53,907 bases of DNA from Verrucomicrobiaceae bacterium. GTDB taxonomy: Bacteria > Verrucomicrobiota > Verrucomicrobiia > Verrucomicrobiales > Verrucomicrobiaceae. The notes under the pieces are model-generated. The model did not search any database and was not told where the DNA came from. It worked only from the letters and a program-made list of their open reading frames with translations. Location: contig JAEUHJ010000206.1 of assembly GCA_016795375.1 (NCBI GenBank), forward strand, positions 1 to 53,907, read 5' to 3'. Both the position numbers and the translations under genes were made by a program. How positions within the stretch are numbered: the stretch's first letter is position 1; every line of letters begins with the position of its first letter. Shown in pieces: positions 42,373 to 50,632 of this stretch.

Positions 42373-44289
42373 TCAGCGGCTTTGCGCCTCGTTCCGGGCC
42401 TTCCGCGCGCGCTCGGACAGGAAATGGGTGTCGCTCAGGAGCTGACGGTAGCTTTCCAGCCAGTTCAGGGTGCCTTCATGGTTGAGTGCCTGCGCCCGGC
42501 CGGCCCAGAGGTAGGCGAACTCGGCCTCCTCGAACCTCCGCAGGCGGTGGTAATGCATGCCCAGGGCCAGGCGTGGTTCCTCATAGAGCGGCGCCAGCAG
42601 CAGCGCGCGCTGGATGGCCTGCAACGCCGCGTCGTTTCTACCGGCGGCATCCAACGCGTCCGCCAGCGCGACCTGGTAGAGGAATTGATGCGGGTTCAGT
42701 GTCGTGGCGCGGGTCAGTTCCCTCACCGAGCTGTCGATGATGCGGCGGCGCTCCTCCTCCGGCTTGTCCGGTTTGTAGGAATCCATCAGCGCCAGGCCGT
42801 GCTGGTGGGCCAGGGTGGCGTTGCGCGGGTCCATTTCGGTCGCGTGGGCGAGATTGCGCAGCGCCAGCGAGGCCTCGCCACGTTTGTCCTGCACCTGGGC
42901 GAGGGCGGCGCGCGCGTCGGCCACGCCGAAGGTGGCAGCGCCGTAGATCAGCGCGGCGCAGGCTGCCAGCATGATGATTTTCATCAGAAAACGCAGGCCC
43001 CGGATGCGGCGCGACCTGAAGACATCACTCTCGATGCCTGGATTCGCCAGCATGCCGAGCACCACCGCGCCCAGAATGGCGATGACCGCGATGTGCAGGT
43101 GAAATTCAAACGCCGCGTGCGCCAGCGTGGCCATCAGCGCCGCGATGCCGCCGAGGGTGAGCGCCAGCGTGTTGCTGCCGAGCATGCCGGTGGCCGCGAA
43201 TTTCTCCGCCGCGAACCAGCGCAGGTAGCGGAGGCCGTTGGCGAGATGCGCGAGAAGCACGAGCACCGCCAGCGCGAGCCCGGCCCAGCCGTAATCCGCC
43301 AGCATTTGCAGGTATTCATTGTGCGCGAAGAGCGAATCGCCCGTCTGCGCCGGTGTCTCTGGATCGCGATGGGTGATGCCGCCGTCGTAGAACATGCGCG
43401 CGCCCACGCCGGTCCACGGCGACTCCGCGTGCTGCGCCAGCGCCGCCCGCCAGATATGCGTGCGCATGTCCTCGCCAAGTGGTGTGCTGAGCTGGCGTGT
43501 GAGCATCGCGTCCTCGTTCACCTTGTAAAGCGCGCCGCCCGCCGCCCCGCCCGCCAGCAACAGCGCGAGCACCAGCCACTTGAACAACGGACGCTTAGTG
43601 CGCCAGACCACCCACAGCGTCAGCAGCAGGAACACCACGCCGCCCACAGCCAGTCCCAACATCGCCCCCCGGCTGACCGTCAGCGCCACGCCGGTGAGCA
43701 TCGCCAGAATGCCGAAACCCAGCAGCAGCCGCGATGTGATGTGAATGCGCGCGAACAGCATCATCCCGGTCGAAAGAAACACCGCGAACGACAAGAACGC
43801 GGCGAGATGGTTGGGATTGTTGAAGAAGCCGCCGATGCGGCCCGGCGGGAACGAACGTGAGAACCCCGGCACGAGATGAAAGTCCCAGCGCCCTTTGAAG
43901 TTCAGCCATCCGGCAGCCAGATTCCCCGCCACCAGCACCAGCAGCACGCATACGATGCCCAGCCGCCACTTCGGCTGGCTCACCGCCGTCACCGTCATCA
44001 AATAGGCGACGAAACCTGCCAGCAGAATCGCCCCGTCTTCACGCGCATACACTTCCACCGGCGAAACCCACGCGCGCCAGCCCACATAGCCCGCCAGCGC
44101 CAGCACGGTGAGCAGACACCAGTCGCTCGGCTGAAAACTCACGCGCAGCTTCCAACGCAGCACCGCGATCAATCCCGCCAGCCCGATCAACGCGCACCCC
44201 GGCCAGAAAAACAGCAGTCGTGTCTCCGTGCCGAGCAATCCGGTCACGAACAGGCCGAGGAGGAAAAGGATGAGCGCCAACTTCTGCAT
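42373..44289 (-). CDS. O-antigen ligase/polymerase-like membrane protein with C-terminal TPRs
   Basis: The protein has 638 residues. About twelve membrane helices cover the first 460 or so residues. The Wzy_C/O-antigen-ligase hallmarks are present: GFFNNPNHLAAFLSFA, TVSRGAMLGL and AHNEYLQMLADYGWAGL. The last roughly 170 residues are TPR-like (ASLALRNLAHATEMDPRNAT, LTRATTLNPHQFLYQVALADAL, ALQAIQRALLLAPLYEEPRLAL). Such proteins transfer or polymerise surface glycans at the periplasmic face. TPR fusion of this type is common in this phylum. It lies 46 bp before leuD on the same strand. Confidence 0.88.
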   Translation of the reverse strand: MQKLALILFLLGLFVTGLLGTETRLLFFWPGCALIGLAGLIAVLRWKLRVSFQPSDWCLLTVLALAGYVGWRAWVSPVEVYAREDGAILLAGFVAYLMTVTAVSQPKWRLGIVCVLLVLVAGNLAAGWLNFKGRWDFHLVPGFSRSFPPGRIGGFFNNPNHLAAFLSFAVFLSTGMMLFARIHITSRLLLGFGILAMLTGVALTVSRGAMLGLAVGGVVFLLLTLWVVWRTKRPLFKWLVLALLLAGGAAGGALYKVNEDAMLTRQLSTPLGEDMRTHIWRAALAQHAESPWTGVGARMFYDGGITHRDPETPAQTGDSLFAHNEYLQMLADYGWAGLALAVLVLLAHLANGLRYLRWFAAEKFAATGMLGSNTLALTLGGIAALMATLAHAAFEFHLHIAVIAILGAVVLGMLANPGIESDVFRSRRIRGLRFLMKIIMLAACAALIYGAATFGVADARAALAQVQDKRGEASLALRNLAHATEMDPRNATLAHQHGLALMDSYKPDKPEEERRRIIDSSVRELTRATTLNPHQFLYQVALADALDAAGRNDAALQAIQRALLLAPLYEEPRLALGMHYHRLRRFEEAEFAYLWAGRAQALNHEGTLNWLESYRQLLSDTHFLSERARKARNEAQSR

Positions 44290-44364
44290 TCAGACGGAAA
44301 GCTCATCGCTCCCGCAGAAAAGCGCAAGCAGCGTATGGAGCGCGCGCGAACCACAGACGCCCCG

Positions 44365-46674
44365 TCAAAGGGGAAGCGGCTGGTCCTCGCCGATGACCTT
44401 CACTTCGAGTTCCAAGGTCACGCCGCGCTCCTCGAGCGCCTTCTCCTTGATTTTCGCGATCAGATCAAGCACTTCGCGGGCGGTGGCGCCGCCTTCGTTG
44501 ACGATGAAATTGCCGTGAACGGGAGAAACGACCGCATGGCCGACGCGCGTGCCTTTGAGTCCGAGTTCGTCGATCAATCTGCCCGCGCCGCAGACTTCGG
44601 GGTTCTTGAACGTGCAGCCGGCGCTCGCGCCGACGGGCTGCGTGGTGCGGCGCTTCACACGGCTCGCTTCCAACCCGGCGTCGATCTGCTCCACCGGGGC
44701 GGGTTTTCCCTGCAAAACAGCGCCGACGATGTAGCGCTCCTCAAACTCCGGCACGCTGCGGTAGTGATGCGTGATCTCGGCGAGAGGCTTTTCCTGGATG
44801 CCGCCGTCCGTGGTGATGAAGCGCACGCTGACGACGTGGTCGAACATCTCCGAGCCCATCGCGCCCGCGTTCATGCGCAACGCGCCGCCGAGGTTCCCTG
44901 GCACGCCCTCCATCCACTCCATGCCGCCGATGCCCGCTGTCCGTGCGGCGCTGGCGATTTTTTTCAAACGCGCGCCGACACCGACGATGAGACGATGGCC
45001 GTCGGCCTTGACGTCCTCGAACGCGCCTTTGCCCGGATGGATCACCGCGCCGCGGATGCCGCCGTCCCTCACGAGCAGGTTCGAGCCGCGGCCGATCACG
45101 CGGATCGGGATCGACGCGGAGCGCAAATAGCGCACAACTTCAGCGAACGCGGTCTCGCTGTGCGGCTCGATCCAATACTGCGCCGGACCGCCGATGAGGA
45201 AGGTCGTGTGGCGGTTCATCGGCTCGTAAAGCCGCGCCGCGCCGCCGCCGTTCGCGTCGAGGATGGCGCAGAGTCTTTCGAGCACAGGCAGGTCGCGCGC
45301 GATGCATCGGCCGACCTCGTGAACATTGCCGGCGCCGAGTGTGATGAGCAGATCACCGGGACGCAGTGCGTTGCCGGCCTTGTCGCGTGCGACTGGCATT
45401 GTGGGCGTGCTGCCGGCCCTGGTGCGCGTGTTTTGCAGCTTCACCTCTTCGATGATGGTCTCGCCGCTGACGCCGGGGAGCGGCTTTTCACTCGCCGGAT
45501 AGACGTCGGTGACGAACAGCTCGTCCACATCGCCGAAACTCGCGCCGAACTCCTTTTTCAACAACTGCGTGCGGCTGTAACGATGCGGCTGGAACAGGCA
45601 GACGATGCGTTTCGCGTTCAAACCCTTCGCCGTGGCCAGCGTGGCGGCGATTTCGCTCGGATGATGGCCGTAGTCGTCCACCACGGTGAAGCGTTCGCCG
45701 CTGTGACGGATCTCAAAGCGCCGTTTCGCCCCGCGGAATGAGCGTAGCGCGTGCTGGATGGATTCAAACGACACGCCGCACTTCGTGGCCAGCGCGATGG
45801 CGGCGAGCGCGTTGCTGACATTGTGCCTGCCCGGAATGCCGAGCGTGGCGGTGCCAAGCAGCGCGCCGCGTTGATAAACATCAAACACGGAGTGATCCGG
45901 CTTCATGGAGTGTATGTGCGCCGAAAAGTCGTGATCGTGGCTCCAGCCGTAGCTCACACCCTGCGGCCCGGCGCAGACTTCGCTCGCGACAGGATCCTCG
46001 GCGCAGTACACCCAATGCCCCGGCGTCTGGCTCAAAACCTGGCGGAACACCGTCTTGATGGCCTCGATGCCGTCGTAGAAGTCGAGGTGTTCCGGCTCAA
46101 TGTTCAACACGATGGCGTGCTGCGGATGGAAATTCACCAGCGTGCCGTCGCTTTCATCGCCCTCGGCCACGAACAGCTCGCCTTCGGGGTCCCAATGCGC
46201 GTTCGAGCCGAGGATCGGAATCTCCGCGCCGACGTAATGGCTCGGTTTGAGGCCGCCCTGGCGCAAAACATGGGCGGTGAGCGCGGAGGTGGTCGTCTTG
46301 CCATGCGTGCCGCAGACGACGACTCCCTGCTTGTTCGCCATCACCGCAGCCAGTGCTTCCGCGCGGCGAATCAGCGGGATGCCCTGTTTGTACGCCGCCT
46401 CATAGGCCACGTTGCCCGGCTTGATGGCGCTGGAGTAGATCACCATGTCGCACTCCTCGACTTCCTTCTCCGTGTGGCCGTGGAAAAATTGCAGTCCGAG
46501 TTTTTGCAGCCGTTCCGTCTCCAGTGTCGTCGCCTTGTCGGAGCCGCTGACTTTGTGGCCAAGCCCGAGCAGCAGCAGCGCCAGCCCGCTCATGCCTGAC
46601 CCGGCCACGCCGATCAAGTCGATGCGCATGGGGTGGCGGCTTTCTTTGAGGAGACTGAGGACGGCGTGGGTCAT
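44365..46674 (-). CDS. murC/murB: MurC-MurB fusion (UDP-MurNAc-L-alanine ligase / UDP-GlcNAc-enolpyruvate reductase)
   Basis: The protein has 769 residues. MurC part (about 16-480): IGVAGSGMSGLALLL, the ATP-binding GTHGKTTT (122-129), DYGHHPSEIAATL and LGAGNVHEVG. MurB part (about 485-769): the FAD segment GRGSNLLVRDGGIRG, GMEWMEGVPGNLGGALRMNAGA and SAGCTFKNP, where the catalytic Ser position is occupied by Cys, as in many type II MurB proteins. The two successive cytoplasmic steps in UDP-MurNAc-L-Ala synthesis are thus in one chain. Starts at 46674, 46629 or 46719 are possible; 46674 gives the best fit. Confidence 0.95.
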   Translation of the reverse strand: MTHAVLSLLKESRHPMRIDLIGVAGSGMSGLALLLLGLGHKVSGSDKATTLETERLQKLGLQFFHGHTEKEVEECDMVIYSSAIKPGNVAYEAAYKQGIPLIRRAEALAAVMANKQGVVVCGTHGKTTTSALTAHVLRQGGLKPSHYVGAEIPILGSNAHWDPEGELFVAEGDESDGTLVNFHPQHAIVLNIEPEHLDFYDGIEAIKTVFRQVLSQTPGHWVYCAEDPVASEVCAGPQGVSYGWSHDHDFSAHIHSMKPDHSVFDVYQRGALLGTATLGIPGRHNVSNALAAIALATKCGVSFESIQHALRSFRGAKRRFEIRHSGERFTVVDDYGHHPSEIAATLATAKGLNAKRIVCLFQPHRYSRTQLLKKEFGASFGDVDELFVTDVYPASEKPLPGVSGETIIEEVKLQNTRTRAGSTPTMPVARDKAGNALRPGDLLITLGAGNVHEVGRCIARDLPVLERLCAILDANGGGAARLYEPMNRHTTFLIGGPAQYWIEPHSETAFAEVVRYLRSASIPIRVIGRGSNLLVRDGGIRGAVIHPGKGAFEDVKADGHRLIVGVGARLKKIASAARTAGIGGMEWMEGVPGNLGGALRMNAGAMGSEMFDHVVSVRFITTDGGIQEKPLAEITHHYRSVPEFEERYIVGAVLQGKPAPVEQIDAGLEASRVKRRTTQPVGASAGCTFKNPEVCGAGRLIDELGLKGTRVGHAVVSPVHGNFIVNEGGATAREVLDLIAKIKEKALEERGVTLELEVKVIGEDQPLPL

Positions 46675-46775
46675 GGGGACCGCAAAGCTAGACGCGGCTT
46701 CCCCGTCGGGCAAATACACACGACAAGGCGGGGCACGCTGATTTTTTCAACCAACTCCGGTGGCAGGAGGGGGAT

Positions 46776-46815
46776 CCCCGCAGGGGCGAAACACCACGAT
46801 CCGCGCCCCGCAGGG
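46776..46815. repeat. Two direct copies of CCCCGCAGGG, 30 bp apart, between murC/murB and receptor gene
   Basis: CCCCGCAGGG at 46776-46785 recurs at 46806-46815. Between the copies, GGGGCG and CGCCCC can form a 6-bp stem. The 166-bp gap between the two genes otherwise shows nothing. It may belong to a dispersed intergenic repeat family. Confidence 0.5.
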
Positions 46816-46840
46816 ACATGACCCAACCTAACTTTCTGGA

Positions 46841-49000
46841 TCAGAACTTGAGGCTGCCGCCGATGTAGAAATTGCGGCCGTAGGCGGGGTCGATGCCGTT
46901 GGCGGTGACTCGGGCGTAGTATTGCTTGTCGAAGACGTTGTTGAGGCCGGCGAGAATGGCGAAGTTTTCGACGACAGGCACCTCGGCGGTGAGATCCCAG
47001 GTGGTGTAGGCGGGTATTTCAAATGCGGCGGTATTGGTGTCATTTCCGTAATGGCGGGCCATGAGCGTGCCGAGGAAGGAGATTTTCAGGCCGCTTTTGC
47101 GACTGTAGATGAAGCCGGTGCGCAGCATGTAGGGAGGGGAGTATTGCGGGGAGCCGCCGTTGTTGGTGCTGCCCTGGAGCCGTGCCTCAAGAATCGAGAC
47201 GTTGGCGTAAAGGTTGAGGGAGCCGAGCAGGTTTGCATGATGCGTGCCGAAGGCGGCGTCATAGGCGCCGATGGCATCGATCTGGAGGGAGCCGTCCCAA
47301 CCGTAGTTGATGCTGCGGCCGACGCTGGTAAGCACGGTGCCGGCGGTGCCGAAGCGGTTGTCGAGATCGACAAGGAAAAAGGCGGTGTCGTAGGTGACCC
47401 ACGGCCTGGGAGTGCCGCGCACGCCGAGCTCATAATGCCAGCCGAGGCCGGGCGTGGCGTCATTTGCAGTGCCGCCGGCGACGGGGATCAGAGACTGGCC
47501 GAAGGTGGTGGGGCGGTAGCTTTGGGAGATGTTGGCATAGACGGCGGTTTCATGACCGAGGTCATAGGACAGGCCCAGGCCGAAAAGCGGCTGCATGTCG
47601 AGTTTGCTGTTGTTGGTCTCGGCCATGGGCGCGACGCCGAAATTCTGCAACGTGAGGTTCTGGTTCACAAACTCCATGCGGAAACTCGGGGTGACGCTGA
47701 GGCGGCCGAAGGTGAATTTGTTCTCCACGAAGACGGAGCCGTAGATCACGTCGCGCTGCGCGTCGCGGAGCACGTTGCCGTCATTTTCGGTGGGAGTCGC
47801 GGCGGTCTTGTCCTTGAATGGCGAGTGGGACATGAAGAAATGCAGACCGCCGGTGAGGGTGTGGTTGCCACCCCAAAGCTCATAGTCGTGGCGGATGCGC
47901 GGTTCGATGCCCCAGTTGTAGAATTTTTGATGTGCGATGGCTGCCGTGGCACCGAGGGGGACGCCTCCAAAGGCAGGTGCTGCGCCGAGCGCCTGACGGC
48001 GGCTCCAGCGGTCATAATAGGCAGCCCAGGTTTTTATCGAAAGCTCGGTGTCGCTGGAGAATTTGTGTTGGAGTTCGATGCTCGCGCCATAGCGCTGCAG
48101 TTTGAAGCGGTCATTGACCCGGGTGGTGGCAGACCTGTTTGCAGCGAACGCCGCCGCCGTCAGGCCACCGGGTTCGCCGTTTTCCTGCTGGTAAGCCTCC
48201 ATGGCGATGATCCAGCGGGTGTCCTCGTCTTGCTGATAGACGAGTTTTGCCCGCCCGCCGTTCGTTTCGTAATCGCTGTTCGCCTGGCGGAAGCCGTCGG
48301 AGGAGCGATGGCCGAAGTAGGCATGATAGCCCCATTTGCCGGCCGTGCCGTCCACGGCGGTGTAGTTTGAGATGAGGTCGTCGGTACCCATCAAAAAATT
48401 TTCCTGGAATCCGAAGGGACGGTCCGTGCGCGGCATGAGCGTGATGTAATTCAGCGCGCCCGCAGGTTGTGGTCCGTACATGAGGCCAGCGCCGCCGCGC
48501 AGGAACTCCAGGCGCTGCACGGATTCCAACTGCGGCGTCCAGTAGGCTTCGGGGTAGCCGATGGGGTCGGCACTGATCGGAATGCCATCCTGCATGGTTT
48601 GCAGGAACTGCGCGCGGTCGGGACTGCCGATGCCGCGATAGCCGAAGCTCACCAGCGGTGTGGTTTCCTCAGAAACCAGCAAGCCGGGGGTGAGGGCGAA
48701 GGCCTGGCGATAATTGTTTGAAATGATCTGCGGCAGAGCCTTCATCTCGATCACCGAGGTGCGCTTGCCCGAGTAGATTTTGGTTCCCTCAACCGGCGGC
48801 AGGTAGGGGATTTTGATGGCAGGCTCCCCGGCCTTGGCGGTGATGATGAGGTTGGGCAGTTCCGTCGCTGTCTTTTTGGTGGCCGGGTTGATTGCCGTTT
48901 GCGAGCGCGAGTGAGAGGCGATTGCCAGGAACAGCAAAGCGGTGGCGACCAAGGTTGCGCCGGTGAAACGGCTACCACTGGGTGTGGGGGATATTTTCAT
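46841..49000 (-). CDS. TonB-dependent outer-membrane receptor (FecA-like)
   Basis: The protein has 719 residues from the ATG at 49000. Signal peptide at about 1-34, then a plug domain (IEMKALPQIISNNYRQAFALTPGLL, DGIPISADPIGYPEAYWTPQ, VQRLEFLRGGAGLMYGPQPAGALNYIT) and a 22-stranded barrel ending in the canonical C-terminal Phe (GGSLKF). The plug resembles the FecA group, which imports ferric citrate or siderophores. I see no N-terminal signalling domain, so it is not a FecIR-type transducer. It is divergent from the TonB-like gene across a region with a palindrome. Confidence 0.93.
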   Translation of the reverse strand: MKISPTPSGSRFTGATLVATALLFLAIASHSRSQTAINPATKKTATELPNLIITAKAGEPAIKIPYLPPVEGTKIYSGKRTSVIEMKALPQIISNNYRQAFALTPGLLVSEETTPLVSFGYRGIGSPDRAQFLQTMQDGIPISADPIGYPEAYWTPQLESVQRLEFLRGGAGLMYGPQPAGALNYITLMPRTDRPFGFQENFLMGTDDLISNYTAVDGTAGKWGYHAYFGHRSSDGFRQANSDYETNGGRAKLVYQQDEDTRWIIAMEAYQQENGEPGGLTAAAFAANRSATTRVNDRFKLQRYGASIELQHKFSSDTELSIKTWAAYYDRWSRRQALGAAPAFGGVPLGATAAIAHQKFYNWGIEPRIRHDYELWGGNHTLTGGLHFFMSHSPFKDKTAATPTENDGNVLRDAQRDVIYGSVFVENKFTFGRLSVTPSFRMEFVNQNLTLQNFGVAPMAETNNSKLDMQPLFGLGLSYDLGHETAVYANISQSYRPTTFGQSLIPVAGGTANDATPGLGWHYELGVRGTPRPWVTYDTAFFLVDLDNRFGTAGTVLTSVGRSINYGWDGSLQIDAIGAYDAAFGTHHANLLGSLNLYANVSILEARLQGSTNNGGSPQYSPPYMLRTGFIYSRKSGLKISFLGTLMARHYGNDTNTAAFEIPAYTTWDLTAEVPVVENFAILAGLNNVFDKQYYARVTANGIDPAYGRNFYIGGSLKF

Positions 49001-49020
49001 CAAGGGCGAGGGGGCGGGTA

Positions 49021-49115
49021 AATTGAGACTCTGTCGCAGAGAAGATCGACAACGGTGCATGGTTCTACAATATGCGCAAGTCAATTTTTGAGATGAAGTC
49101 TCAATTGCAAATACT
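49021..49115 (+). promoter_or_regulatory. Palindromic operator candidate and putative promoter between receptor and TonB-like gene
   Basis: TTGAGA-N5-TCTCAA (49088-49104) is a perfect 6+6 palindrome. AATTGAGACT at 49021-49030 is the exact inverse of AGTCTCAATT at 49097-49106, so half-sites recur on both sides. The plus strand reads TTGAGA (49088-49093), 16 bp, then AATACT (49110-49115), a plausible sigma-70 promoter for the TonB-like gene, with the palindrome over its -35 and spacer. A repressor bound here could also affect the receptor gene. It does not resemble the classical Fur box. All regulatory reading is inference. Confidence 0.45.
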
Positions 49116-49156
49116 ACTCCATTCTTGCGATTTGTACTCAACAGCCCGCCTGCTCC

Positions 49157-49816
49157 TTGTCTCACGACCTCCCAAAAGATAACCACACCGTCTGTCATGG
49201 GGGGCAATCTTGCCAAGCCGGACACCACCACACCAGCTCTGACATTGCCCGGCCAACGGTCCGGTTTCGGTACAGCATACTGGAGACGTTGAACGCTCTG
49301 TCGTGGCTCGTCGGGATCACAGGTTCGTGCCTCGCAGTGGGCCTTGTCGGCCTGTTTGCCGCTGATTTGCCGCCGATTCATCTCAAGACGCTCGAAGACG
49401 AGGCGGATTCTTCTCTCGCGATGGTCGAGACCTCGATGGCCGAACTGCAAACGCTCGACGCGGAGGAGACAGTGGCCCAGGACGCCCCTGAACTGCCCGT
49501 CGAGATCCCCGAGGCCGTCGAAGCACCGCCGGAAAGTCTTGATTTGCCCGAAATCGCCGAGGCCATGACGATGGAGGACATCTTTGCCATTCCGACCGCG
49601 CCGCCAATCCAGGACGCATTGAAGCCCGTCGATCCGGTGGTCAAACCCAAGCCCCGGCCAACGCCGCACCCGCGCCCGCAGAGCGTGGCGCGCAGCAGCG
49701 GCACAGGCTACAGCACCTTGGGCAGCTACGCGTCCGCGTGGGTGCGTCGCAACTGGCGCTGGCCCGGCGGAGCGGCGAATCGCTACCCCCTGCCGCTCAC
49801 CTTCCGCCTGCGCTGA
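49157..49816 (+). CDS. TonB-like protein lacking a recognisable C-terminal domain
   Basis: The frame starts with TTG at 49157 (219 residues) or, more economically, TTG at 49289 (175 residues, preceded by GGAG); no ATG is in frame before the first membrane helix. A hydrophobic helix (LSWLVGITGSCLAVGLVGLFAA) is followed by an acidic, Pro-rich periplasmic linker and PVDPVVKPKPRPTPHPRPQS, the X-Pro pattern of TonB. But the final part (SSGTGYSTLGSYASAWVRRN, then 22 more residues) is too short for the TonB C-terminal domain. It lies between two TonB-dependent receptors, so an energy-transducing role fits, if it is intact. Confidence 0.6.
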   Translation: MSHDLPKDNHTVCHGGQSCQAGHHHTSSDIARPTVRFRYSILETLNALSWLVGITGSCLAVGLVGLFAADLPPIHLKTLEDEADSSLAMVETSMAELQTLDAEETVAQDAPELPVEIPEAVEAPPESLDLPEIAEAMTMEDIFAIPTAPPIQDALKPVDPVVKPKPRPTPHPRPQSVARSSGTGYSTLGSYASAWVRRNWRWPGGAANRYPLPLTFRLR

Positions 49817-49864
49817 TCCGCTTTGATCAAGCGCGGCCAGAAGACGCAGCCGTGAGGGCGCAGT

Positions 49865-50557
49865 TCAAATTTCAGCCCATTGACGCAGCAGATTGTGATA
49901 CACGCCCGTGATCTGCACCGCTGTCTTTTCCGCCACGGGGTTTCCGGCGAGTTCGTGGCCCAGACGCTGGATGGCAAGATCGAGGTCGAAGAGCAATGAG
50001 CGATGCCCGTCGTCACGGATCATGCTTTGCAGCCAGAAGAAGGAGCAGATGCGGGCGCCGCGCGTCACAGGAGTGACGTGATGCAGGCTGGTGGAGGGAT
50101 AGAGCACCAGGTGGCCGGGCGGGAGCTTCACCATTTTCACGCCGTAAGTGTCTTCGATGCATAACTCCCCACCGTCGTACTCGTCCTGCCCGGCGAAGAA
50201 GAGCGTGGCGCTCAAATCGGTGCGGATGCGCACAGGCGCGTTGGGGAACTGGCGGATGGCATTGTCCACATGCGTGCCGAAAGACTGGCCGCCGGAGTAG
50301 CGGTTGAACAACGGCGGAAAAATGCGTGAAGGCAGCGCGGCGGCGAGGAAGACCGGGTTTTTCGAGAGAGCGGCGAGGATCATCTCGCCGATCTCCCGCG
50401 CGGCTGGACTGCCCTCAGGAATCTGCATGTTGTCTTTGACCCTGGCGGATTGAGTGCCTGCGGTGACCTTGCCGTCGATCCACTCGGCGGCATCCAGCAG
50501 CTTGCGCGCATGGGCCACCTGGTCGGAGCTGAGCACGTCGGGGATGGTGATGAGCAT
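49865..50557 (-). CDS. Fe(II)/2-oxoglutarate-dependent PKHD-type dioxygenase (PiuC/YbiX family)
   Basis: The 230-residue protein has the family features: [17 protein letters not shown] with metal ligands His96 and Asp98, the third His in [15 protein letters not shown] (about 159-160), and an Arg for 2-oxoglutarate in the same segment. In other bacteria it lies beside siderophore receptors (piuA, fiu), and here too it follows the catecholate-type receptor gene by 75 bp on the same strand. It is thought to hydroxylate a protein or siderophore-related target; the substrate is not known. Confidence 0.94.
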   Translation of the reverse strand: MLITIPDVLSSDQVAHARKLLDAAEWIDGKVTAGTQSARVKDNMQIPEGSPAAREIGEMILAALSKNPVFLAAALPSRIFPPLFNRYSGGQSFGTHVDNAIRQFPNAPVRIRTDLSATLFFAGQDEYDGGELCIEDTYGVKMVKLPPGHLVLYPSTSLHHVTPVTRGARICSFFWLQSMIRDDGHRSLLFDLDLAIQRLGHELAGNPVAEKTAVQITGVYHNLLRQWAEI

Positions 50558-50632
50558 GGCGTGATGGACAGGGGCCGCAGCGGTGAATCAACGTCACCTT
50601 CGCGGGTGGCGAGTTCGTCAGAAGCAGGTGAT

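Noticed and set aside
43876..45741. Plus-strand open frame of 621 codons
   Set aside because: It is antisense to the O-antigen-ligase-like gene and murC/murB.
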